A DNA stretch of 64,000 bases, from positions 1-64,000 of the forward strand of contig NZ_JAOZVW010000117.1 of NCBI RefSeq assembly GCF_025869345.1, written 5' to 3'. The notes beneath the pieces are model-generated. The model had not been told where the DNA came from. It did no database searches and saw only the letters and a program-made list of their open reading frames with translations. This document shows, piece by piece, positions 52,538 to 62,982 of the stretch (the stretch's first letter is position 1; the number at the start of each line of letters is the position of its first letter). The translations under genes were made by a program, and so were the position numbers. Origin of the DNA: Sphingopyxis sp. GTDB lineage: Bacteria; Pseudomonadota; Alphaproteobacteria; Sphingomonadales; Sphingomonadaceae.

Positions 52538-54160
52538 GTGAAAGAGCACCAATGCCGTGGCGGCCGGGCGTCCCCCGCTGCGCCCGCCACGTGGCTTGCG
52601 CGGATCAGCGTTTCCCGGGGGGCCTCCGCCATCGCCTGGACCTTCATGCTTGGCGCAACTGCCATTCCCGTGGCTGCGCAAACTGACGATCCGAAGCTCG
52701 TTCGTCATACCCAGTCGGGCGCCGTCGAGGGCGTCGAGGGCGACGTCGAGACTTTTTTGGGAATACCCTTCGCGGCTCCGCCGGTCGGCGACCTGCGATG
52801 GCGGCCGCCGGCTCCGCCGAGGGCGTGGGCGGGCACCAGGGACGGCCGCCGCTTTGCGCCCGATTGCATCGGGAACGAGCGGCTTAGAGAGGGGAGCCGG
52901 GCTGCCGGGACGAGCGAAGACTGCCTCTATCTGAATATCTGGTCTCCCAAACAGGTCGGTAAGGGGGGGCTCCCCGTCATGATCTGGGTTTACGGCGGTG
53001 GGTTTAGCGGCGGTTCTGGCGCGGTGCCATATTATGACGGCTCTGCGCTCGCGCAGAAGGGCGTGGTGGTCGTCACGTTCAACTATCGCGCCGGGATTCT
53101 GGGCTTTCTTGCCCATCCGGCGCTTTCAAAGGAAAGTCCGAATGGCGTGTCGGGCAACTATGGTCTTCTCGACATGCTCGCGGCGTTCAAATGGGTTCAG
53201 AACAACATAAGGGAGTTCGGCGGAGACCCGAACCGCGTCACGGTCTTTGGCGAGTCCGCCGGCGCGAGCGCGCTCGGACTGCTCCTGACCTCGCCGCTCA
53301 GTGAGAGCGCCTTCAATCAGGCGATACTGCAAAGTCCGGGTCTGGCCAGGCCGCTCGCCACGCTTTCTGAAAGCGAAGCGAATGGGCTGGAACTGGGAGC
53401 CGATATTTCTGCTCTACGGCGTGCCGATGCGGGCGAATTGACGAAGATCGCGCAATCGCGAATACCCATGTCGCGCCAGTTCACCAAGCCGCGGCCGATG
53501 GGTCCGATTCTGGACGGCTATGTTTTGCGCACCCTTGACGTCGATGCCTTCGCCAAGGGGGCCTTCCGCAAGATACCCGTTCTGGTCGGCGGAAACGCCG
53601 ACGAAGGGCGCGCTTTTACGGATCGCCTGCCGGTCAAAACGGTCCTTGAATATCGAGCCTATCTCACAGAACAATTTGGTGACGAGGCGGACGCATGGGA
53701 GCGTTGTTATCCCGCGAACTCCGACGCCGACGTCCCCGCCGCCGTTGCCCGTCTTTTTGGGGATAGTCAGTTCAACAACGGGATCGAGCTGCTCTCGGCA
53801 GCCTTCGCGAAATGGCGAACGCCGCTTTGGAGATATCGCTTTACGGGCATTCCAGGAGCCGGCCGTCGCCCCGCCACGCATGGAGACGAAATTCCCTATG
53901 TCTTCGCAAATCTGGGGCCGTCGTCCGTATCTATGTTTGGGTCGCTCGAAGGCGGCGCCGGGGCGTCGGACATCAAACTTGCGACCGAAATGTCCGCGGC
54001 CTGGGTGAGCTTCGCGGTGCACGGGGTCCCCGATCAGGGCACGAAATCGCACTGGCCGCGCTTCGAGCGGCGAGGGGAGATCATGACTTTTGGTTCGCAG
54101 GTTGGCTCTGGGGAAGGTCTTGGAGTTTCGCCGAGCAAAGCCTGCCAACCCTCAAAATAG
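52538..54160 (+). CDS. fumD: FumD, fumonisin carboxylesterase (type B)
   Basis: 540 residues from the GTG at 52538 (GGGAG 8 nt before), matching published FumD. Signal peptide SRGASAIAWTFMLGATAIPVAAQ, so it acts in the periplasm or is secreted. Type B landmarks: SEDCLYLNIW, oxyanion WVYGGGFSGGSG, nucleophile FGESAGAS (Ser240), acid in NADEGR (Glu356), ATHGDEIPY (His448) by my count. It hydrolyses both tricarballylic ester side chains of fumonisin B1 (established). Two hairpins lie between it and fumF. Confidence 0.95.
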   Translation: MKEHQCRGGRASPAAPATWLARISVSRGASAIAWTFMLGATAIPVAAQTDDPKLVRHTQSGAVEGVEGDVETFLGIPFAAPPVGDLRWRPPAPPRAWAGTRDGRRFAPDCIGNERLREGSRAAGTSEDCLYLNIWSPKQVGKGGLPVMIWVYGGGFSGGSGAVPYYDGSALAQKGVVVVTFNYRAGILGFLAHPALSKESPNGVSGNYGLLDMLAAFKWVQNNIREFGGDPNRVTVFGESAGASALGLLLTSPLSESAFNQAILQSPGLARPLATLSESEANGLELGADISALRRADAGELTKIAQSRIPMSRQFTKPRPMGPILDGYVLRTLDVDAFAKGAFRKIPVLVGGNADEGRAFTDRLPVKTVLEYRAYLTEQFGDEADAWERCYPANSDADVPAAVARLFGDSQFNNGIELLSAAFAKWRTPLWRYRFTGIPGAGRRPATHGDEIPYVFANLGPSSVSMFGSLEGGAGASDIKLATEMSAAWVSFAVHGVPDQGTKSHWPRFERRGEIMTFGSQVGSGEGLGVSPSKACQPSK

Positions 54161-54172
54161 CGCCCGGCCTGT

Positions 54173-54210
54173 GCGTGCTTCAGCACGCCGTCCCGCTTTG
54201 CGGGCGACGG
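54173..54210 (+). other. Two adjacent hairpins between fumD and fumF
   Basis: GCGTGC-TTCA-GCACGC (54173-54188) and CCCGC-TTT-GCGGG with flanking pairs (54188-54210). No T-run follows, so they may tune read-through or mRNA stability rather than terminate. Confidence 0.5.
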
Positions 54211-54239
54211 GCTGTGCCCTCTGCCTAGAAGGAAGTAAG

Positions 54240-55622
54240 TTGCGCTACGACGTCGCGATAATTGGAGGTGGCAACGCTGCATTGACGGCAGCCGTGACGG
54301 CGCGTGAAGCGGGGGCCTCGGTTCTTGTGATCGAGCATGCGCCGCGCGCCATGCGCGGCGGCAACAGTCGTCACACACGCAATATGCGTACGATGCACGA
54401 ACGTCCCCTGTCGCCGTTGACCGGTGAATATTCGGCGGACGAATATTGGAATGATCTTGTCCGCGTCACGGGGGGGCGCACCGACGAAGAACTCGCGCGG
54501 CTCGTTATCCGCAACACCACCGACGCTATTCCCTTCATGACGCGCTGCGGTGTGCGTTTCCAGCCCTCGCTGTCGGGCACGCTGAGTTTATCGCGAACCA
54601 ACGCATTCTTCCTTGGCGGCGGGAAGGCGCTTGTAAACGCATATTACGCCACGGCCGAACGGCTAGGCGTCGATATTCTCTATGATTCTGAGGTGACCGA
54701 GATCAACCTTCAGCAAGGCGTCGTGCAGCGTCTGCAATTGCGCAGCCGGGGATTCCCTGTCGAAGTGGAAGCCAAGGCTGCCATCGCCTCGTCCGGAGGA
54801 TTCCAGGCAAATCTTGACTGGCTCTCAAGCGCATGGGGGCCTGCTGCGGCGAACTTCATCGTACGGGGCACGCCATATGCGACTGGCACGGTGCTCAAGA
54901 ACCTGTTGGAGCAAGGCGTCGCCTCGGTGGGAGATCCAACCCAATGCCATGCTGTCGCGATCGATGGGCGAGCGCCCAAATACGACGGCGGCATCGTCAC
55001 ACGACTGGACTGCGTTCCCTTCTCGATCGTCGTCAACAAGGACGCCTTGCGCTTCTACGATGAAGGCGAAGATGTGTGGCCGAAGCGTTACGCCATATGG
55101 GGTCGCTTGGTGGCACAGCAGCCTGATCAGATCGCTTTCAGCATAATCGATCGGCAGGCCGAAGACCTCTTCATGCCGTCAGTGTTCCCCCCCGTGCAAG
55201 CGGACACGATCGCGGGTCTGGCCGAGAAACTCGGTCTGAATCCCGTAACCCTGGAACGCACGGTGGCCGAATTCAACGCCGCATGCGTGCCCGGCGAATT
55301 CGGCGGCCAAGATCTCGACGACCTCCACACCGAGGGAATCGAACCAAGGAAATCCAACTGGGCCCGACCGATTATTGTGCCCCCGTTCAGCGCCTATCCT
55401 CTCCGGCCCGGGATCACCTTCACCTATCTCGGCGTCAAGGTAGACAGCCGTGCGCGGGTCATCATGGAGACAGGTGAGCCGACAAAAAACCTGTTTGCTT
55501 CGGGGGAAATCATGGCGGGCAGCATTCTCGGCCAAGGTTATCTCGCTGGATTTGGAATGGCGATTGGTACCGTATTCGGCCGCATCGCGGGTTGGGAGGC
55601 CGCACGTCATGCAGGATTTTGA
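54240..55622 (+). CDS. fumF: FumF, FAD-dependent tricarballylate dehydrogenase (TcuA-like)
   Basis: 460 residues. FAD site YDVAIIGGGNAALTAAVTAREAG at the N-terminus; RGGNSRHTRNMR; C-terminal FASGEIMAGSILGQGYLAGFGMA typical of the fumarate-reductase/succinate-dehydrogenase flavoprotein family. TcuA oxidises tricarballylate to cis-aconitate, using the acid released by FumD. TTG start at 54240 with AAGGAAG 5 nt upstream; the FAD strand begins right after. Overlaps fumG by 14 nt. Confidence 0.9.
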   Translation: MRYDVAIIGGGNAALTAAVTAREAGASVLVIEHAPRAMRGGNSRHTRNMRTMHERPLSPLTGEYSADEYWNDLVRVTGGRTDEELARLVIRNTTDAIPFMTRCGVRFQPSLSGTLSLSRTNAFFLGGGKALVNAYYATAERLGVDILYDSEVTEINLQQGVVQRLQLRSRGFPVEVEAKAAIASSGGFQANLDWLSSAWGPAAANFIVRGTPYATGTVLKNLLEQGVASVGDPTQCHAVAIDGRAPKYDGGIVTRLDCVPFSIVVNKDALRFYDEGEDVWPKRYAIWGRLVAQQPDQIAFSIIDRQAEDLFMPSVFPPVQADTIAGLAEKLGLNPVTLERTVAEFNAACVPGEFGGQDLDDLHTEGIEPRKSNWARPIIVPPFSAYPLRPGITFTYLGVKVDSRARVIMETGEPTKNLFASGEIMAGSILGQGYLAGFGMAIGTVFGRIAGWEAARHAGF

Positions 55623-56781
55623 TCTCGTAAAAATGCTGTCTGACTTGCCGTCGGCGCCGGAGCTGGAAGCCAAGCGCGTTATGGAGGTGTGCAACGCGTG
55701 CCGCTATTGCGAAGGGTTCTGCGCGGTATTTCCTGCAATGACCTTGCAGCGTCATTTCGCCAGCGGCGATCTCAGCCACCTCGCCAATCTCTGCCACTCG
55801 TGCCAAGGTTGCTATTACGCCTGCCAATACGCCCCTCCGCATGAGTTCGGAATAAACGTTCCAAAGGCGCTGTCGGAGTTGCGGCTCGAGAGCTACGAGC
55901 AGCATGCTTGGCCCCGGCCGGTCGCCGCTCTCTATCGCAAGAATGCGCTCATCATTTCCATCTTGTCGGCGGCATGCATAACCGGCGTCCTTCTGCTTGC
56001 CGCCATCTTCAACGGGGATGCACTTTTCGCGAAACACGCATCGGTGCCCGGCGGCGGGTTTTACAACGTTATTCCTTATCAGGCGATGATTGCCGTCGCG
56101 GCGACCACATTTCTTTATTCCGCGCTGGCGCTGGCGATCAGTCTCGTTCGCTTTTCGCGGACGATCGGTCTGGGAATTAAGGTTCTTTATCAGCACGTGC
56201 CGGTTCTTCGGGCGCTACGCGATGCGGCGACTCTGCGATATCTCGGCGGCAGCGACGGCGAGGGGTGTAACGACGCGGACGAGACATTTTCGACGACCCG
56301 GCGAAAATTTCATCACGCCCTTGCCTATGGCTTCGGACTTTGTTTCGCGGCCACAGCCACGGGCACGATCTACGATCATATGTTCGGCTGGCCGGCGCCC
56401 TATGCGCTTTTCAGCTTGCCGGTCGTCCTAGGGACCGTTGGGGGGATCGGAATGGTCGTGGGCGCGATCGGCCTACTCTGGCTCAAGCTGGCCGGCGAAG
56501 ACGCTCCTCGATCACCGGCACTGCTTGGGCCGGATGTTGCCCTGTTGGTGCTTCTGCTTGCCATAGCGGCAACGGGCCTCCTCCTTTTAGCGGTCCGCAG
56601 CACCGAAGTCATGGGCGTCGCGCTCGCCGTCCATCTCGGCGTCGTCTTGGCCTTCTTTTTGGTGATGCCATACAGCAAATTTGTCCACGGTATCTTCAGG
56701 CTCACGGCTCTCGTGCGCCATCATGCTGACCGCGAGGCAAGTAATGGCTTCGCCTCCAGCCCTCCCACGAAAAAGGGTTAA
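55609..56781 (+). CDS. fumG: FumG, Fe-S membrane protein (TcuB / CitB-like)
   Basis: 390 residues. Two 4Fe-4S motifs, CNACRYCEGFCAVFP and CHSCQGCYYACQY, then about six membrane helices. TcuB re-oxidises the FADH2 of TcuA by passing electrons to the quinone pool; annotated 'citrate utilization protein B' in the fum literature. Overlap with fumF suggests coupled translation and complex formation at the inner membrane. Confidence 0.9.
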   Translation: MQDFDLVKMLSDLPSAPELEAKRVMEVCNACRYCEGFCAVFPAMTLQRHFASGDLSHLANLCHSCQGCYYACQYAPPHEFGINVPKALSELRLESYEQHAWPRPVAALYRKNALIISILSAACITGVLLLAAIFNGDALFAKHASVPGGGFYNVIPYQAMIAVAATTFLYSALALAISLVRFSRTIGLGIKVLYQHVPVLRALRDAATLRYLGGSDGEGCNDADETFSTTRRKFHHALAYGFGLCFAATATGTIYDHMFGWPAPYALFSLPVVLGTVGGIGMVVGAIGLLWLKLAGEDAPRSPALLGPDVALLVLLLAIAATGLLLLAVRSTEVMGVALAVHLGVVLAFFLVMPYSKFVHGIFRLTALVRHHADREASNGFASSPPTKKG

Positions 56782-56784
56782 ACA

Positions 56785-58080
56785 ATGGAACATATGAAGT
56801 CCGTTCGCGATCGCAGTAGCGTCATGCAGATCGTGAGAGTGGCGAGTGGCAACTGTCTCGAGCAATATGATTTCTTCGTTTACGGCTTCTATGCGGCATA
56901 TATTGCGAGAAGCTTTTTTCCGACCGGCGATAACGCGACATCGCTCATGCTTTCATTGGCCACTTTTGGCGCTGGTTTCCTCATGAGGCCCTTGGGGGCG
57001 ATTTTTCTCGGGTCCTACATCGATCGCGTCGGGCGTCGGAAAGGCCTGATCGTGACACTCGCGATCATGGCCGTCGGAACCCTCACCATTGCGATGACTC
57101 CAAGCTATGAGGCAATTGGATTACTCGCACCGGTTATCGTGCTCGTCGGGCGACTTTTGCAGGGTTTTTCCGCTGGAGCAGAGTCGGGTGGCGTCTCAGT
57201 GTACTTGGCGGAAATTGCGTCGCCCAAATCGAGAGGCTTCTTCACCTCGTGGCAGTCTGCCAGCCAGCAGGTGGCCGTCATGATCGCCGCCGCGATCGGT
57301 CTTGCGCTGCAATCAACGCTTTCACCGGAGCAAATGAACGACTGGGGATGGCGGGTGCCCTTGTTGATCGGATGCTTGATTATCCCCGTGATACTCTGGC
57401 TGCGCCGGTCTCTCCCGGAAACGAAAGCCTATCTCCACATGGAGCACAAGGCGCATTCGATCGGCGAATCCCTCCGCGAATTGCAACAGAGCTGGGGGCT
57501 GATCTTGACGGGCATGGCGATGTCGATCCTCACGACGACCACCTTTTACATGATTACCGCCTATACGCCGACATTTGGCGAGAAAGCACTCGGACTGAGC
57601 CCGCAAGATGTCCTGCTGGTTACCATCATGGTCGGCGTGTCGAACTTCCTGTGGCTTCCGATCGGGGGTGCTCTCTCGGATCGTATCGGTAGAACCCCGA
57701 TCCTACTGGTCGTGCCGGTCACCGTTCTCGCCATCGCCTTTCCCCTGATGAGCTGGCTCGTCGCGGCACCGACATTCGGAGCGCTTGCAGCTGTTCTGCT
57801 GACTTTCTCCGCATGCTTTGGACTCTATAATGGGGCGCTCATCGCGAGACTCACCGAGATTATGCCTCCCGCCATTAGAACCCTTGGCTTCTCGCTGGCG
57901 TTCAGTCTCGCGACCTCGCTGTTCGGCGGCTTCACCCCATTGGTAAGTACGGCGCTAATCCACGCGACGGGCAGCAATTCCGCGCCTGCAATCTGGCTCT
58001 GTTTTGCGGCTTTCATCAGCTTCGTCGGTGTGGCCGCATCGACCCGGCTGAGCCGGCCAATCGCCGAAGGCGCCAGATAG
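56785..58080 (+). CDS. fumH: FumH, tricarballylate/proton symporter (TcuC-like MFS)
   Basis: 431 residues, metabolite:H+ symporter branch of the MFS: SGNCLEQYDFFVYGFYAAYI, GSYIDRVGRRKGL, RLLQGFSAGAESGG and LSDRIGRTPILL. TcuC imports tricarballylate. 3 bp after fumG. It completes a fumF-G-H set equivalent to tcuABC, letting the cell use side chains that FumD releases outside the cytoplasm. Confidence 0.9.
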   Translation: MEHMKSVRDRSSVMQIVRVASGNCLEQYDFFVYGFYAAYIARSFFPTGDNATSLMLSLATFGAGFLMRPLGAIFLGSYIDRVGRRKGLIVTLAIMAVGTLTIAMTPSYEAIGLLAPVIVLVGRLLQGFSAGAESGGVSVYLAEIASPKSRGFFTSWQSASQQVAVMIAAAIGLALQSTLSPEQMNDWGWRVPLLIGCLIIPVILWLRRSLPETKAYLHMEHKAHSIGESLRELQQSWGLILTGMAMSILTTTTFYMITAYTPTFGEKALGLSPQDVLLVTIMVGVSNFLWLPIGGALSDRIGRTPILLVVPVTVLAIAFPLMSWLVAAPTFGALAAVLLTFSACFGLYNGALIARLTEIMPPAIRTLGFSLAFSLATSLFGGFTPLVSTALIHATGSNSAPAIWLCFAAFISFVGVAASTRLSRPIAEGAR

Positions 58081-58200
58081 GACAATCAGAGAATGCCCGT
58101 GCGGCAATGAAGCGAGATTCGGGCGGTAGGTGCGCTGGCGGCACCTCGCGAAGAGCCGTTGCGGACGGCTGAAACGATGATGGTATGAATGGGCTAAGAC

Positions 58201-59271
58201 ATGAGAGCAGTAGTTTACCGAAATGGCGAACTTGTCCTGGGGGCCTATGCTGATCCGATACCCGCCGCCGGGCAGGTGCTCGTCAAGACCAGAGCATGCG
58301 GCATCTGCGGATCTGACCTTCATTTTTGCGATCATGCGCAGGCGTTTACGAACCTTGCATCGCGGGCGGGTATCGCCTCTATGGAAGTTGATTTGTGTCG
58401 AGACATCGTTCTGGGGCATGAATTCTGTGGCGAGATTATGGAGTTCGGGCCCTCTGCGGATCGTCGCTTCAAACCCGGACAGCTTGTGTGCTCGCTGCCG
58501 CTGGCGATCGGTCCGACCGGAGCGCGGACGATTGGCTACTCGGATGAGTATCCCGGCGGGCTCGGCGAATATATGGTCCTCACGGAAGCGCTCTTGCTGC
58601 CTGTTCCGAACGGCCTTCCGGCGACCTGCGCGGCGTTGACGGAGCCGATGGCGGTGGGATGGCATGCCGTCGAGATCGCGCAGGTTCAACCACATCACAT
58701 CCCTGTGGTGATCGGGTGCGGACCGGTCGGGTTGGCAGTCGTCGCTGCCCTGAAACATAAGCAAGTTGCTCCGATTATTGCGTCGGATCCATCGCCCGAT
58801 CGGCGTGCTCTTGCTCTGCGGATGGGCGCCGACGCCGTTGTCGATCCGCGCGAAGAATCACCCTTTCGCCAGGCCGAGAAGATCGCACGCCCGGTCGGAC
58901 AAGGTGGGGCCCTGTCCAGCTCATTGCTGTCAAAGTCTCAAATGATATTCGAATGCGTAGGGGTGCCGGGCATGCTTCGGCATGCGATGGACGGCGCGTC
59001 CGACGGGTCCGAGATCATGGTCGTTGGCGCATGCATGCAGCCGGACGCGATCGAGCCCATGATCGGGATGTTTAAAGCGCTCACGATCAAATTCTCGCGA
59101 ACTTACACGGGTGAGGAATTCGCCGCGGTGCTTCACATGATAGGTGAGGGCGCACTCGACGTATCTCCGCTCGTTACCGATGTGATTGGCCTGTCCGATG
59201 TCCCGTCCGCGTTTGAGGCTCTACGGAGTCCAGGCGCCCAAGCAAAAGTGATTGTGGACCCTTGGCGCTGA
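58201..59271 (+). CDS. fumJ: FumJ, zinc-type alcohol dehydrogenase
   Basis: 356 residues, MDR fold: catalytic zinc ligands in ACGICGSDLHFCDH and GHEFCGEI, NAD(P) site VIGCGPVGLAVVAAL with an acidic residue after the next strand (SDPS). The four-Cys structural zinc loop of classical ADHs is absent. It probably oxidises one of the backbone hydroxyls of hydrolysed fumonisin (inference). 120 bp after fumH, so it may have its own promoter. Last gene of the cluster; the next 190 bp hold no recognised gene. Confidence 0.87.
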   Translation: MRAVVYRNGELVLGAYADPIPAAGQVLVKTRACGICGSDLHFCDHAQAFTNLASRAGIASMEVDLCRDIVLGHEFCGEIMEFGPSADRRFKPGQLVCSLPLAIGPTGARTIGYSDEYPGGLGEYMVLTEALLLPVPNGLPATCAALTEPMAVGWHAVEIAQVQPHHIPVVIGCGPVGLAVVAALKHKQVAPIIASDPSPDRRALALRMGADAVVDPREESPFRQAEKIARPVGQGGALSSSLLSKSQMIFECVGVPGMLRHAMDGASDGSEIMVVGACMQPDAIEPMIGMFKALTIKFSRTYTGEEFAAVLHMIGEGALDVSPLVTDVIGLSDVPSAFEALRSPGAQAKVIVDPWR

Positions 59272-59461
59272 GCCTGAGGATGCCAAGGGTGCGACGTTGG
59301 GCATCGTCAAAGAAGGCGACGTTGACCCGGTATGTGAACATCCCCATATTCTTCCGCAGCTGAAGCAGTTGGTAAACATGCCAAAATATGAACTGTAGTA
59401 TTGCGTCGGGGTTCTCATTGTGGGGTTTGCCATTGTCATCGCTCGCACCCGGCGACAAAGA

Positions 59462-60922
59462 TTAGATGTACTTCCGATAATCCGTGCTCTCGACCTGGCC
59501 TTCCTTCATATATTTCAGGACCTCTCCGACCATGCGTGCGGCGCGGATCGGGATCGGCAGGCGTTGGTTCATCTGGGTCGAGTTCCAGTTGATCTTCGTA
59601 AGAGAGAACACCTCCTCGGCTAACTGCGCCGCGGTACTATCGCAGGATCCGTGCGGGCATAGGAGCAGAGGGCGAGGATCATATTGCCCAGGATAGGTGC
59701 CGTAATAGGGCATGCTGCCATTGGTATAGAGCAGTCCGTTGCTACCGAGTTCCACGAAGGTCCCGCGCAGAACTGGATAATTGCCGTCGCGTAGCAGCTT
59801 CGCCGAATAGGATTCCTGTATCCATACCAAGTCCCGGAGCTCAGTTCCTGCCTCGTCGAGCGCTTCGAGGATGCCTTCGGCTTCCTCGTCCTTGAAGCGC
59901 GAGGTCTTGAGCACGATCACCCGGGCCGGAAGCGTCTTGTGGTGGGTCTTGTAAGCGGCGAGCACATTCTTGACGATATCGCGCGCATCGTCGCGCGTCA
60001 TATAGGGATGCCGGCCTCGGCTTTCGGTGTGCGCACGCTTGCCTTTCAAGACGAATCCGCGACCGCGCTCGTCGAACATCTGCGCCGCGCTGGTGAAAAG
60101 CTGTTGTCCGCCAGCCTCGCGATAGAAGCTGATCCCGATATAGCAGGAAGTGAATTCGCCTTCCTTGGGCATGCGCCGCCAAGGGATGCGGCCGCTGCCC
60201 TTGTAGTAGAGCGTTGTCAGCAGGTTCCAACTGCGTCCAGCCAAGTCCTGGATATTGCGGGCACTGCTCTCCTTGATCTTCTGAGGGATCGCGACCTTGT
60301 CGTCGACGACATCTTCCCACACGATTTGGATCGGGAAGCTCAGACCCATTGCCCGTGCCTTCAGCATGCCGCGGAAGTTGGGGGCGTCCGTGCCACTGCT
60401 ATCATCGGATTCCACCGTGCCGCTAGCGTCGACCTTCGCGTTCCAGACCCGCTCAAGCAGCCGAACCGGCAAGGTGATTATGGCGACGTCAGGACGATGT
60501 CCGCCTTCGTCGAGGGATCGGAGTTCGGCAATAATCTCGTCGACCGCCATTTCAACAGCGCGTTCGTGATCCGGCTCTTTGGCGATCTTGTCGAGCTTGC
60601 TCTGCGAAAGAGCTGCTGTCGCACCATCCTCGATCTCGAAACGGCATCGATAGGGACTCTGGTTGCCCAAGCCAGGGAAGGCTGGATGCATGTTCGGATG
60701 CTTTTCGGACTTTCCCTCGATACCCTTTGACGCGGTGTCGAGGAATTTCTGGGTGTCCTCGATCGTCTTGGCGCTTCCGACAACGCCGATCTTGATGACG
60801 TCGCCCACATAGGGCTGTAGCGGCCCCGCTTCGAAAAGCCCGAGCCGGGGGTCGGGATGATGATGATGGTCGCCAAACTCGAGCTCGGGCTCCGCGAAGA
60901 CTCGGGTGTCAAAGGTGCTCAC
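59462..60922 (-). CDS. Short prokaryotic Argonaute (MID-PIWI)
   Basis: 486 residues, short-pAgo size, no PAZ or N domain. The PIWI pattern is clear near the C-terminus: [34 protein letters not shown] and [20 protein letters not shown]. Short pAgos are catalytically inactive guides that use RNA to find invader DNA and activate a partner. GTG start overlaps the DREN-APAZ stop (GTGA). The pair matches SPARDA-type defence. Confidence 0.87.
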   Translation of the reverse strand: MSTFDTRVFAEPELEFGDHHHHPDPRLGLFEAGPLQPYVGDVIKIGVVGSAKTIEDTQKFLDTASKGIEGKSEKHPNMHPAFPGLGNQSPYRCRFEIEDGATAALSQSKLDKIAKEPDHERAVEMAVDEIIAELRSLDEGGHRPDVAIITLPVRLLERVWNAKVDASGTVESDDSSGTDAPNFRGMLKARAMGLSFPIQIVWEDVVDDKVAIPQKIKESSARNIQDLAGRSWNLLTTLYYKGSGRIPWRRMPKEGEFTSCYIGISFYREAGGQQLFTSAAQMFDERGRGFVLKGKRAHTESRGRHPYMTRDDARDIVKNVLAAYKTHHKTLPARVIVLKTSRFKDEEAEGILEALDEAGTELRDLVWIQESYSAKLLRDGNYPVLRGTFVELGSNGLLYTNGSMPYYGTYPGQYDPRPLLLCPHGSCDSTAAQLAEEVFSLTKINWNSTQMNQRLPIPIRAARMVGEVLKYMKEGQVESTDYRKYI

Positions 60923-62253
60923 GCGAAAAGATCCGCGGGCGTTTCGATAACTTCCGGCTTCTTCTGTCCACCGCCCCAGCCATCATCTGGCACGCGTGTT
61001 TCAAGCTCAACGGTCGGCGGTTCGCCAAATTGCAGCCTCGGCTCGGTCGCCGATACGATGCCGAACAGGCCGTTGGCATCGCGTTCGGCGGCACGATCAG
61101 CCTGAGTCAGGTGGCGGTGCCACATGATCACCTGGCCGCGCAATGCCGCGCTTTTGTCGAGGCGCTTCTTACCGGCGAGCAACGCACTGGGGTAGGAGTG
61201 CGGCGTGAAGCCGTTGGTGGTGAAGAAATATGTGGGTGAGATTATCAGGTACCAGATGTCGCCCAGCCGTTCGAAACGCGGCGTGAACGCATGGTGTCGG
61301 ACAAAAGAGACTTTGCCTTCCTCTTTGTCGCTCATGGCCACCGTAACGACGTCGGCGTCGGTCTTCTTTTTCACGGAATCGTAAGCGAAATTCCGCGGCG
61401 CGTCCGCTTCGATGGCACGAAAATAAAGGATCTTGCGATCTTTGCTCCAGTTCAGATCCTCACGCGTCTGATGGCGGAGAGCTTGGCGCAACAGGTGCAT
61501 GAAACGGTTCTGTTCATCGGCGTCATCGTGAAATGCCAGATCGGCTGTGTCGATGGCGTCCACTTGGTCTACGTCGATGATCTCGCGGCAGCAGGAGGTG
61601 CGTGGGTCATGGAACGACCAGAAACTTCCGCCAGAAATGGACCAGTCGAACCGTGCGGGCTCGTCGCCGTCCAGCAGGATCGCCGTCGCCCGCCTGCCGT
61701 TATAGGGCGTCGACGAAACATACATTTCGGCCGGGAGTTTGATGGGCAGGATGTTGACCAGTGCTTGCTCGCCACCGCCAAGGGCAGGGACGTAGTAGCC
61801 GAAGCCCGCCTTCGGAACCGTCAACCCGGCGAGGCGGTTCACCGTACTATTGTCCAACACGTCGAGGGTCTTGTCTATTTGAAGGCGGCGATCATTCTGG
61901 CCGTGGTCGCGCGAGACTTCCTTCCAATAGAAGCTGTCGTCGGACCTGCGGTAGAAGACAACGATCACCGGCAGGTTCGGCCCTTTCCAATAATCGAGAT
62001 CCTGCATTCGAAGGAGGTAGGTGAAACCCTCGTCGGTTTCCGAGGCATACCGGCCCTCATCCGTCGATTTGACTTGCACCGCGATCATACGAGCCAACGG
62101 GCGCCCGTTCTCCATCACCTCAGCGATGCCATCCACACCAGCCTCCAGCCGAGATCGTCCGTCAAACTGGAAGCCCATAGTCAGAAAGCGGCCGCGGACC
62201 GCATTCTCCCCAATCTCGCCGATGATCTGATTTCGTGTAAGGAACTTAGGCAT
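60919..62253 (-). CDS. DREN-APAZ effector nuclease of a short-Ago system
   Basis: 444 residues. N-terminal DUF4365/DREN nuclease: [20 protein letters not shown], Asp41 in GVDGIAEV, and the VQVKS (Q-x-K) core. The rest (~170-440) fits an APAZ domain that binds the short Ago. In SPARDA systems, guide-target recognition makes the complex degrade DNA and RNA indiscriminately and stops infection or plasmid spread. First gene of the two-gene operon. Confidence 0.83.
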   Translation of the reverse strand: MPKFLTRNQIIGEIGENAVRGRFLTMGFQFDGRSRLEAGVDGIAEVMENGRPLARMIAVQVKSTDEGRYASETDEGFTYLLRMQDLDYWKGPNLPVIVVFYRRSDDSFYWKEVSRDHGQNDRRLQIDKTLDVLDNSTVNRLAGLTVPKAGFGYYVPALGGGEQALVNILPIKLPAEMYVSSTPYNGRRATAILLDGDEPARFDWSISGGSFWSFHDPRTSCCREIIDVDQVDAIDTADLAFHDDADEQNRFMHLLRQALRHQTREDLNWSKDRKILYFRAIEADAPRNFAYDSVKKKTDADVVTVAMSDKEEGKVSFVRHHAFTPRFERLGDIWYLIISPTYFFTTNGFTPHSYPSALLAGKKRLDKSAALRGQVIMWHRHLTQADRAAERDANGLFGIVSATEPRLQFGEPPTVELETRVPDDGWGGGQKKPEVIETPADLFA

Positions 62254-62982
62254 GCATCTACCAAGTTAGAACATTTGAAGAACTTTTGATAGCAGATTCG
62301 ACATGGCAAATCGGTGAGCGACCGCCAACCCGCCTGACATGCCCCAAGATCGCACCGATAGTGAGATGCGCGTGACGAGAAAACCGAAACAAGCTGGACG
62401 ACCCGCGACTATTGCGCTGAAATGCATGTTGCTGGATTGATGGCCGATCTTGGCTGAAACGTCTGTTTTCCGCATCGCGATCAAGGCTTTGACATGATTG
62501 CGACCTATTCGGACGGGGATGGAACCATCGTTCGTCAGATTCAGGTGAAGAGCAAGTATCCTACCTAAGGCAAGACCGATAAGGCGCGCTACGGCTACCG
62601 GTCGCTTCGTGTCATTTCATAAGTGCTTACAGCGAATGTCAACTTACCGCGATCTCCGTCTGAAAGCGGTCTGGCCGCAAGCGGCCAATTTTGGCAAAAA
62701 ACGGACGCATCTGAGAGCGGACCGGCCGTTTTTGGGCAGTGGAAGCGGACGTCCAACTGCGTTTGATTTCCCTGATATTTGCCATGAATTCCTCCTGCCG
62801 CACCGAACGGCAGAGTAGGTTCGATAATTGCAAACAGGCGCGTTGACCCCACATCATTTGGCGGGCGGGAAGAGCGGACGTCGGGCGGACACCGGCGAAG
62901 CAGTGTAGCGGCAATTCTTCTCGACCCCATTCGATGCGATTCTCTCCGGATCAGGACGCCCCCGTCCTCCCGGAGCTGAATC
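62254..62982. other. Right cargo junction before traG, degenerate sequence
   Basis: 729 bp with no intact gene. A plus-strand frame at 62494-62637 (MIATYSDGDGTIVRQIQVKS, stop, then KTDKARYGYRSLRVIS) looks like a broken short gene. From 62700 the motif AGCGGAC recurs (near 62715, 62746, 62869) with GC-rich dyads. The end carries the CGGAG ribosome site of traG. Confidence 0.45.

Noticed and set aside
59280-59458. Minus-strand frame after fumJ (NENPDAILQFIFWHVYQLLQ...) as a gene
   Set aside because: No recognised family, no ribosome site, and it runs into the fumJ 3' end. It may be a gene remnant but cannot be supported.
62266-62484. 72-codon frame before the DREN-APAZ gene
   Set aside because: No domain pattern, weak initiation context, and it overlaps the likely promoter region of the SPARDA operon.
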